Shown here one piece after another: positions 41,298 through 47,186 of a stretch of DNA of 47,186 nucleotides. The stretch covers positions 1 through 47,186 of the forward strand of contig JAFYXO010000020.1 in assembly GCA_017546125.1 (NCBI GenBank). Direction: 5' to 3'. A program made the translations under genes and the position numbers. Origin of the DNA: Bacteroidales bacterium (GTDB lineage: Bacteria > Bacteroidota > Bacteroidia > Bacteroidales > UBA932). The notes under the pieces are model-generated. The model was not told where the DNA came from. It did no database searches and saw only the letters and a list, made by a program, of their open reading frames with translations. Within the stretch, counting starts at the first letter, position 1. The number at the start of each line of letters is the position of its first letter.

Positions 41298-44246
41298 TTA
41301 TTTTAAAGCTCTGTACATGATGTTGATAACATCCGCCTTACTTATGGTCTTTTTCGGAGAAAATTTATTTTGCTCGGTGGCTCCCATGATTCCGTTAACA
41401 TGAGACCATGCCAATGCCCTACCAAAATCACTTTGATGACTATCGATATCAAGGTATTGATTCACCTGAATTCCTTCCGGACATCCAAGATACTTCCAAA
41501 GACTTATGACAAACTCACCTCTGGTAAGGGCTGTCTGCGGCGCAAAAGAGCTTCCGTTTATGATACCCTTCTCACTTGCCCAAAGAGCTGCGTCATAATG
41601 TGAATCAGTATCTTTTACATCAGAGAACGGATTTGCAGCAGATGATTTTGGCGATCCGGCCATATTCCAAAGGAAGGTTATAAGTTGTACTCTTGTACAA
41701 GTCTTCTCTGGTGAGAATGTTGTACCTGAAACAATGCCTTTATCAAATGCCCACTTGACCGCATCTGCATACCATACATCCTCTTTTACATCAGTAAATG
41801 TTCCCACATCAGCCGGCTCGACATTGTACTTATTTCCAGGATGTGTATCTTCAGGGATTGCAGCGAGAACCTTTCGACCGAGTGTAGCAGATGTTTTCCA
41901 CATCGTGCCCGCAACGGAATTTCCGTTAGTATAGCAGTTTCGTACAAACTCTTTACCATATGGAATTACAGCATTTGATTGGGACAGAATAGGGTCCATA
42001 GTCCAACCATCACTGCTATAGTCAAACTCATTTCCTATAATGACACCTGTATTGTAGCAGTTTTCAAGATGTATATCTGAAACTGAAGCGCCAAAAATAC
42101 CACATGCCATTCTGCCGATAATCTGTCCTGAATTGTAACAGTTCTGGATAAAAGAAGTCTGTTCTGTGTTGTAATGATGAATACCACCGATTTCACGGAT
42201 GGATGCAAACGCACTGATACCGGCAGCATAAGTTGAATAATTCTGCTGTAAAAGGTCAGTAAGATCCAATGGGAGAGTTATGTTTCCGCTATTATAACAT
42301 TCGTGGATATGAGTTTCTGCCATCGCGGAGATTATACCTGCACCATATATTTCATATTTACAATTTTCAGCCTTTACGGTTATATCTGAATCGTTAAAGC
42401 ATTTTTCAATATGTATGAATTCCAAATGCTTCCTAAGTCCCGAATCTTCAAAGAACGCGCCGCCACCATCGGAACATAGACCACCTGCATGTATGTGGAT
42501 GTAAGGTGCGTCACCAGGCAATTCGCCCCACTCACCGGTTGGTTTATAAGCATCGTTGCCCTTTACATTGATACTGATCCTGCCGCCTTTTGAATAGCAG
42601 TTAAGGAAATCTACACCCTGATTCATACCACCACTGATTGCTGCTGCATATAGGCGAAGCACTGTCTTGACATCTGTATAGTTGACATCAATGTTGAAGT
42701 TCACGACTCCAAGGTTCTTGATCTTATATTTGGCAGGATTGGTTCCGACATTTGCAAACAGGCCATATGCCCGCCAGTTTTCACCCTCTGTTAAATGCGG
42801 CGTAGGTTCGTTGATCACAATCTGCATACCAGATACAACGTGGCCGTTACCATCGAACGAACCGTAGAAAGTATGGGCACCTTTATCAGCCTTGTCCCAG
42901 CCAGGCAGGAAACCATAAGATGCAGTACCACCGATAGGTACCCAGTTGCCCCAATCTGAAAGGTCAATGTCGGCAATGAGTTTATAATGGTTTGAAGGAC
43001 CCTTGCGAACAGCATTCAGTTGCTCTGCTGTTTCAATAAGGTACGGATCTTCAAATGTTCCGCTACCACCGGCAAACTGGAAAGGACTATCAACTATTAC
43101 AGCTGGTGCTCCATCGTATCTTGCTCCGTATTTAATGTCCTTCAGACATGATTTCGGTATAAATTCCTTGTTATCAACAAGACACCACTCGCCGACAAGT
43201 CCGGGAATATCGTCTGAGAGATCGTCATCAAGGATGTCAATTGACAGAATTTTATAATTGCTTGGATATTCAGATCTCTTGGCATCTTTCACCATCACAC
43301 CATTTATGTCTCTGGACTGTTCTGTAGTAGGATATGCATAAAATGCACGCATATTATTGTCGACAAATCCTTCTACCAGGATGTCTCCATACCTGAGTTT
43401 CCTGGTCCAATAGTCGAAAAGAGGTGCGTTGATTTGAGCAGTAGCAACAGGTGTGAGATTCATAGTGCTGATATTATTCTTATACTCCTTCATTGCGGGA
43501 GTAATCCTGACATCATATCCCATGTCACCTGTGAATGCAGTAAGGTATACCTTGACTGTTTTTGAATCAATACGCTTGAATCCAGTGGTGTTTTCTGCCT
43601 GGGGTGTACGGTCATTGAGTTTAAGTTTCTTGTCAAAATAATAACCCTCTTTAGCCTTGAATGTAGCAACGGCAGTTGTAAACGTAAAAGGCTTCACTCC
43701 GTCCGGATGCTCGTATTTGACATCGAAAAGAATGTAGTTTTCCTTTGCCAGGGATGTGCCGTCCATCGCCTTATAATGAGGCTTGCCGTCTTTGACAACA
43801 AGAAGCCATGTTTTCATTGTGGTGATAGGGACATCTTTCTTTACCGCATTTCCTGCACTGCTGTCTGAATTCTTAAGCTTCCACGTATAATTTACTGTAA
43901 TGTTTTTTTTACTGACTTTTGCAACCTTTGCTTTATGGCCATTGATGGTGACATTAATATTGGAAGACATTGAAAAGACATTGGATGAACTGGCCTTGAT
44001 TCTCAACTTGACAGTCATCGTGTAATCTCTACCTTGAACGAATGCACCGTTATCAAATTCGCCATTCCACTGCACTTCATAAACCTCCGTACTTGCAGTT
44101 GCCGGAACACTCGCCTTATAGGAAGGCTTTTTACCCACCTGCGGCTGTGTAGTGGTGATTACAATTTTTGTAACATTGGCTGCAAATGTGGCCACTGGGG
44201 AAAATATAGCGATTATGCATGCTATCAGCAAGACAACTTTTTTCAT
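41298..44246 (-). CDS. Exported GLUG-repeat protein with three C-terminal SLH domains
   Basis: 982-aa cell-surface protein with a signal peptide (MKKVVLLIACIIAIFSPVA). The N-terminal 350 residues form two or more beta-domains with 'VTKIVITTTQPQVGKKPSY', a pattern frequent in Clostridia surface proteins. A GLUG/beta-helix region (about 400-790) begins with 'GGSGTFEDPYLIETAEQL' and contains repeated 'CYNSG(N/Q)I' units. Three S-layer homology repeats end the protein at about 815-871, 872-928 and 929-982, with FTDVKEDVWYADAVKWAF and TRVQLITFLW, FSDVKDTDSHYDAALWA and LTRGEFVISLW, and KADVINIMY in the third. SLH domains normally bind pyruvylated secondary cell-wall polymers in Gram-positive bacteria and are rare in Bacteroidota, so gene transfer is likely. 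Confidence 0.9.
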   Translation of the reverse strand: MKKVVLLIACIIAIFSPVATFAANVTKIVITTTQPQVGKKPSYKASVPATASTEVYEVQWNGEFDNGAFVQGRDYTMTVKLRIKASSSNVFSMSSNINVTINGHKAKVAKVSKKNITVNYTWKLKNSDSSAGNAVKKDVPITTMKTWLLVVKDGKPHYKAMDGTSLAKENYILFDVKYEHPDGVKPFTFTTAVATFKAKEGYYFDKKLKLNDRTPQAENTTGFKRIDSKTVKVYLTAFTGDMGYDVRITPAMKEYKNNISTMNLTPVATAQINAPLFDYWTRKLRYGDILVEGFVDNNMRAFYAYPTTEQSRDINGVMVKDAKRSEYPSNYKILSIDILDDDLSDDIPGLVGEWCLVDNKEFIPKSCLKDIKYGARYDGAPAVIVDSPFQFAGGSGTFEDPYLIETAEQLNAVRKGPSNHYKLIADIDLSDWGNWVPIGGTASYGFLPGWDKADKGAHTFYGSFDGNGHVVSGMQIVINEPTPHLTEGENWRAYGLFANVGTNPAKYKIKNLGVVNFNIDVNYTDVKTVLRLYAAAISGGMNQGVDFLNCYSKGGRISINVKGNDAYKPTGEWGELPGDAPYIHIHAGGLCSDGGGAFFEDSGLRKHLEFIHIEKCFNDSDITVKAENCKYEIYGAGIISAMAETHIHECYNSGNITLPLDLTDLLQQNYSTYAAGISAFASIREIGGIHHYNTEQTSFIQNCYNSGQIIGRMACGIFGASVSDIHLENCYNTGVIIGNEFDYSSDGWTMDPILSQSNAVIPYGKEFVRNCYTNGNSVAGTMWKTSATLGRKVLAAIPEDTHPGNKYNVEPADVGTFTDVKEDVWYADAVKWAFDKGIVSGTTFSPEKTCTRVQLITFLWNMAGSPKSSAANPFSDVKDTDSHYDAALWASEKGIINGSSFAPQTALTRGEFVISLWKYLGCPEGIQVNQYLDIDSHQSDFGRALAWSHVNGIMGATEQNKFSPKKTISKADVINIMYRALK

Positions 44247-44421
44247 GGTAAATCTCTTTGGAATGTCACTTAATTTTATTTTGTAAATATAGTGACTAAA
44301 AATTTAATCACAATCAAGTGGGCCCAGTCGAAGCAATAATTATAAAAAATATACCCATAAAGCTTTTGTATTAAAGCGTTATTCTTATATTCGCATTGTA
44401 ATGCTTACAAATGCAATCATT

Positions 44422-44577
44422 ATGGAAGATGTCTATGCTCTATCAGATGTTCAGATCCAAACGAAGATAGGTGAAAAGATCAAGGCGACCAGACTAAAGC
44501 AAAATATAACGCAAGAAAGTTTGGCTGCGACGTGGCAATCATTTAACTTGATGACAATATGCAACCACCCAAAATAG
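44422..44577 (+). pseudogene. Truncated XRE/HipB-like antitoxin regulator
   Basis: The 51-codon frame MEDVYALSDVQIQTKIGEKI continues with KATRLKQNITQESLAAT, the first half of an XRE helix-turn-helix of the HipB type that precedes hipA in Bacteroidota. It then runs into unrelated WQSFNLMTICNHPK and stops, lacking the recognition helix. No hipA remains. It overlaps the next gene by 19 bases, so a deletion probably fused the two. Confidence 0.55.
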
Positions 44578-44771
44578 ACAACTCCACCAGGGAAGAGAGG
44601 TTGGCCTTTGTACAGGATGCATGGAAGTGCCTTCACGACTGTGAAGCGTGTGGCAAATGCCACTTTCAGAAAGGCAGGGATGCCGAAGTTCTCTATGCCG
44701 ACTACATCGAAGGCACTCGCAGCTATATCGACATCACATTAGAGATCCGAGACCGCTCCATCCAAAAGTAA
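44559..44771 (+). CDS. Small cysteine-cluster protein
   Basis: 70-aa soluble protein with a CX3CX2CX2C cluster (Cys24, 28, 31 and 34, in KCLHDCEACGKCHFQKGRDA) that could bind zinc or an iron-sulfur cluster, followed by an acidic C-terminal part (EVLYADYIEGTRSYIDITLE). Similar short unannotated proteins occur in Bacteroidota. The ATG at 44559 is inside the truncated HipB-like frame. Function unknown. Confidence 0.6.
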   Translation: MQPPKIDNSTREERLAFVQDAWKCLHDCEACGKCHFQKGRDAEVLYADYIEGTRSYIDITLEIRDRSIQK

Positions 44772-44773
44772 AC

Positions 44774-45081
44774 TGGCACGAAAAGCCGTGATTTCATGCC
44801 CAAACAACCGAAAAAAGTGAAAATGGGCACGGAAAGGGCCGAATCTGTGCCCAAACTACCCTCCAAACGGTAAACGGGCACGAAAAGCGGTCATTCCATG
44901 CCCAAAGTGCAGTATAAACGTCAGACGGTCATGAGATACCGTAATTGTATGCCCCCTCCCGGCCAGGTCTGCAAAAAAGTGTCCGACCTGGCCGAAAACA
45001 CAAAAACCAACACGCTGGATAACTGACACTTAACCCAAAAGCAACCGGCCAGGCCTAACAAAAAAATGCAGACCTGGCCGG
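44774..45081. repeat. Four-unit 51-bp hairpin array followed by two GGCCAGG palindromes
   Basis: Units start at 44774, 44825, 44876 and 44927, each exactly 51 bases apart; the fourth is degenerate. Examples of stems are GGGCAC/GTGCCC at 44825-44830 with 44847-44852. Palindromes follow at 44960-44994 (CGGCCAGGTC / GACCTGGCCG, 15-base loop) and 45045-45081 (CCGGCCAGG / CCTGGCCGG). The element fills nearly the whole 330-base gap between the cysteine-cluster gene and the convergent membrane protein gene; nothing else is seen there. Confidence 0.88.
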
Positions 45082-45101
45082 GAACCTACCTCTCTGAACC
45101 A

Positions 45102-45695
45102 TCAGATATTCTGAAGTTCCTGAATCTGTTTTAGAATCTCTGCCGATTTGGCGACAATCTTACGATTTATACGAAAGCCTACGAATCCACCTATTATGAC
45201 ACCGACCGCTGAACCGGTGAGAAATCCCATCTGCATCGGACTGGGCTCCATATTTGTAAGTACCTCATAGGCTAACCAGGATACCCACAAAAGGATCAAT
45301 GGAAGTCCTATCTTTATCCACTCGTGATAATGTGTCTTTACTTTATTCAATTTCTCCGCTACATCCACCAGATTTCCCTGGGTAAAGTCCATATTCTTCA
45401 ATGTACATCTCTGTTTAATCGTAATCCATAAGCAGACTGCCAACATAATATCTGTGGCCACGATAAAATACATAGAGAGTCCGAATTTATAAAATATCCA
45501 TGTGCAATAGGGTACTGAAAGCATACCGGCAAAGATGGTTGCCGCTATTATTCTCGTCATATCCGACCTCTTGGAGATCATCGAATTACGGATATGGGTG
45601 TCGCTGATAATGGTCTGTTTATCAAGTTTCTTCTTGAGTATGGCCACTTGTGAGCGCATCTCTTCAAGTTCCTGAGAGTATATATTATTTTCCAT
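45102..45695 (-). CDS. Four-helix membrane protein, partner of the ECF sigma factor
   Basis: 197-aa inner-membrane protein. The N-terminal 45 residues form a coiled-coil-like cytoplasmic segment (MRSQVAILKKKLDKQTIISD), then four hydrophobic helices follow (about 48-70, 74-94, 124-146 and 152-175). The gene follows the ECF sigma factor after 12 bases, as in many Bacteroidota sigma operons where the second gene encodes a membrane protein presumed to hold or modulate the sigma factor. It lacks the ZAS-type zinc motif of classic anti-sigma factors, so its mechanism is open. Confidence 0.85.
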   Translation of the reverse strand: MENNIYSQELEEMRSQVAILKKKLDKQTIISDTHIRNSMISKRSDMTRIIAATIFAGMLSVPYCTWIFYKFGLSMYFIVATDIMLAVCLWITIKQRCTLKNMDFTQGNLVDVAEKLNKVKTHYHEWIKIGLPLILLWVSWLAYEVLTNMEPSPMQMGFLTGSAVGVIIGGFVGFRINRKIVAKSAEILKQIQELQNI

Positions 45696-45707
45696 GTTCT
45701 GTACAAT

Positions 45708-46181
45708 TTATTCGTTTGACATTTTTTTAAGCTGTTCCTTGATCCTGACAAGACGTACCGACACATTCTTGGCCGATATTCCGACAATTGCCCCGATCTC
45801 ATCATAACTGAGGTTCTCCAGCCACAGAAGGACTATAGCACGGTCAAATGGTCCGAGTTTATTGATGCGATCCCGTAGCATTTGTACCTGCTTTGACTCA
45901 TCGTCCGAGTCAGAGAACAGATTGATATCCATCGTCAGGGGAAGCGTCTCCACCATGCGACTCTTTTTTCTTTCAGATGATATGCAGGTATTCAGGCTGA
46001 TACGATATATCCATGTCCTGACATTGCTCTCACCCCTAAATTTTGGGAATCCCTTCCAGAGATTTATCAGAATCTCCTGAAAGAGATCTGCCACCTCATC
46101 GGGATTGTTTGAGAACATATAGCAGACAGTATATATCGTCCCTTTATGCTCCCTTACGGTTTGTGCGAATTCCAATTCCAT
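45708..46181 (-). CDS. ECF-type RNA polymerase sigma factor
   Basis: 157-aa sigma-70 family factor with only regions 2 and 4. Region 2 is visible as 'NNPDEVADLFQEILINLWKG' and 'NVRTWIYRISLNTCISSERK' (about 26-75). Region 4 is the helix-turn-helix 'LWLENLSYDEIGAIVGISAK' followed by 'NVSVRLVRIKEQLKK' (about 118-153). It would direct RNA polymerase to a small regulon, possibly its own operon. The start (MELEFAQTVREHKGTIYTVC) is typical in length. Confidence 0.95.
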   Translation of the reverse strand: MELEFAQTVREHKGTIYTVCYMFSNNPDEVADLFQEILINLWKGFPKFRGESNVRTWIYRISLNTCISSERKKSRMVETLPLTMDINLFSDSDDESKQVQMLRDRINKLGPFDRAIVLLWLENLSYDEIGAIVGISAKNVSVRLVRIKEQLKKMSNE

Positions 46182-46256
46182 ACTTTTTTGATTCTTTTGT
46201 TTTGCACATTAGACGCCCGATTCAGCCATTTGCTACAAATCTGAGGCAAATAATTT

Positions 46257-46334
46257 TCACTTGACCTCCAATATATTTGCCACCACATTGGCCTCGACGC
46301 TGCCGTCGCATCTGTATAGCAGTTCCTCCTTCAT
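46257..46334 (-). pseudogene. 5' remnant of a DUF2007 gene
   Basis: A 25-codon frame (MKEELLYRCDGSVEANVVAN, then ILEVK and a stop) is about 84% identical at DNA level, over 74 aligned bases without gaps, to the first codons of the intact DUF2007 gene (40301-40374). The rest of the gene is missing. It starts 8 bases after the stop of the YdeI-like gene, matching the original gene order. Confidence 0.85.
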
Positions 46335-46342
46335 TGTCCTTC

Positions 46343-46909
46343 CTAATAATCCAACAGCCTTCCGTAATCGTTCCAGTCGCCATAGAGTTTCGCTTGGCGG
46401 GTCTGCTCAATCAGGCGGGCAAGGGTCTTCTCGTATGCCTCGGGGTGCCTCTTTTTGCTGAACGCCACATTGTACGCACGTATCCGCTGATAGAGTGGGG
46501 GGAACTGGGTGAAATTGTCCCACACTCCCGCATCCTTCAGTGCTGCAGCCACTTCGGGATCCACCTCGAAGCGGGCAATATCCATTTCAGGGAGTGCATC
46601 CCTCCCTGCCTGGGTCATCAGCCCCAGTTTCTCAAGCCTACGGCAACGCACCTTGTTCAGCTCCGTCCAAGGGCTGTTCTTCCTCCTGGGGGAAAACCGC
46701 TGCATGGTGACCCCGTCAATCTTTTTCATCACGCTGTCAATCCACCCGAAGCACAATGCCTCCTCGACTGCATCCAGATAATAAAGGCAATTGTCATCGG
46801 CAGGTCTGCCCCGCTTGACCGGCACCCAGCATTCCGCCTGGCTCCCCGCATTCCCCTGCAGCCACTCACGGAACTCCCCGCGGCTATTGACATTTAGGAT
46901 ATTGTGCAT
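46343..46909 (-). CDS. YdeI/OmpD-associated family protein
   Basis: 188-aa protein of the 'bacteriocin-protection, YdeI or OmpD-associated' family. Typical features are 'GEFREWLQGNAGSQAECWVP', 'LYYLDAVEEALCFGWIDSVM' and the Arg-rich 'MQRFSPRRKNSPWTELNKVR' segment, followed by 'GRDALPEMDIARFEVD' and a C-terminal 'WDNFTQFPPLYQRIRAYNV' helix. Members are soluble; the biochemical role is unknown, with a reported link to resistance to antimicrobial peptides in E. coli. It is the intact copy of a duplicated gene. Confidence 0.9.
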   Translation of the reverse strand: MHNILNVNSRGEFREWLQGNAGSQAECWVPVKRGRPADDNCLYYLDAVEEALCFGWIDSVMKKIDGVTMQRFSPRRKNSPWTELNKVRCRRLEKLGLMTQAGRDALPEMDIARFEVDPEVAAALKDAGVWDNFTQFPPLYQRIRAYNVAFSKKRHPEAYEKTLARLIEQTRQAKLYGDWNDYGRLLDY

Positions 46910-46992
46910 AATTATTAGAATTAATACAAAGTAAAGTATTTTATTTCACATAATTAACTTATTGGTCCCAATTCAGGTTCCTGATTCGGTTC

Positions 46993-47027
46993 CGGCCAGG
47001 TCTAACATATTTTTGCAGACCTGGCCG
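46993..47027. repeat. GGCCAGGTC palindrome
   Basis: CGGCCAGGTC (46993-47002) with GACCTGGCCG (47018-47027) around a 15-base loop that is almost identical to the loop of the copy at 39.0 kb. It lies between the divergent YdeI-like and MerR genes and is not followed by 51-bp units. Confidence 0.85.
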
Positions 47028-47056
47028 AAAACTTCTTTCCAAAAATCATTTACCTC

Positions 47057-47089
47057 TTGACTCGTACCTTAGGGCATGTTTTATATTTG
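47057..47089 (+). promoter_or_regulatory. Candidate MerR-type promoter with 19-bp spacer
   Basis: TTGACT (47057-47062) and TATATT (47082-47087) are separated by exactly 19 bp with an imperfect dyad around CCTTAGG, the layout expected for promoters twisted by MerR-family activators. The same spot also has TATATTTG, a Bacteroidota -7 match, so either reading is possible. Confidence 0.45.
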
Positions 47090-47106
47090 CAGGCAAATAA
47101 CGCGTT

Positions 47107-47186
47107 ATGAATAGAAATGGATTAAAAATCGGGGAGTTTTCACGCCTTTGTCGTGTCACTGTGAGGGCTCTGAGGCATTATGAGAA
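47107..47186 (+). CDS. MerR-family transcriptional regulator, cut by the window end
   Basis: The first 26 codons (MNRNGLKIGEFSRLCRVTVR, then ALRHYE) carry the N-terminal winged-helix signature of the MerR family (IGEFSRLCxVxVRALRHYE). The effector domain is outside the window, so its ligand cannot be guessed. The upstream spacing suggests autoregulation. Confidence 0.88.
   Translation, partial: MNRNGLKIGEFSRLCRVTVRALRHYE

Noticed and set aside
44774-44953. CRISPR array
   Set aside because: Regular 51-bp spacing is present, but the units are imperfect hairpins with diverged sequence, there are no conserved direct repeats with unique spacers, and no cas genes are near.
46277-46897. 206-codon plus-strand frame
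   Set aside because: Antisense to the YdeI-like gene, which has recognisable family motifs.
1-47186. tRNA, rRNA or intact transposase genes
   Set aside because: No cloverleaf, rRNA motif or transposase core was recognised by eye; a covariance-model scan would be needed to exclude small RNAs.

Overview
The window looks like chromosomal DNA from a Bacteroidales bacterium (phylum Bacteroidota); the family cannot be fixed from sequence alone. Supporting signs are many copies of the phylum-specific -7 promoter box TAnnTTTG, few Shine-Dalgarno sequences, a TonB-dependent receptor, lipoproteins with GLUG repeats, a GH84 hexosaminidase, a GH3 enzyme with a C-terminal beta-lactamase-like remnant, PurT, and an ECF sigma factor paired with a small membrane protein. 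I found no tRNA, rRNA, CRISPR array or intact insertion sequence.

Region 1 (1-5.4 kb) is an AT-rich defence operon of four tightly packed plus-strand genes. It has an AbiE-type toxin-antitoxin pair (DUF6088-like antitoxin, cut by the window edge, and AbiEii nucleotidyltransferase) followed by an OLD-family ATPase/TOPRIM nuclease and a UvrD-type helicase. The last two form a Gabija-like pair. A perfect 10-bp hairpin ends the operon.

Region 2 (5.6-19.8 kb) is housekeeping and envelope DNA: a DUF1295 membrane protein, a CDF cation transporter, a GNAT acetyltransferase, an exported rhodanese / Fe-S aldo-keto reductase / nuclease-phosphoesterase operon, a YbdG-like mechanosensitive channel, a thiamine-type TonB receptor under a TPP riboswitch, a membrane-tethered phosphoesterase, an M28 peptidase, a DUF4234 protein and a B12-binding radical SAM protein.

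Region 3 (19.9-25.9 kb) holds two consecutive large GLUG-repeat lipoproteins. The first is interrupted by a long alpha-helical insertion with two very hydrophobic blocks. A 42-bp perfect palindrome separates them from purT.

Region 4 (25.9-37 kb) has purT, GH84, a TPR/GH3/esterase operon and an MMPL/RND exporter with an enlarged periplasmic loop.

Region 5 (37-47.2 kb) is a plastic region: small repeat proteins, regulators, gene remnants, an SLH-domain GLUG protein unusual for Bacteroidota, an ECF sigma operon and a MerR regulator cut by the window end. Two families of dispersed palindromic repeats lie in its intergenic gaps: hairpins with an exact 51-bp period and GGCCAGGTC palindromes. A duplicated YdeI-DUF2007 gene pair, about 6 kb apart, has lost one gene in one copy and the other gene in the other copy.
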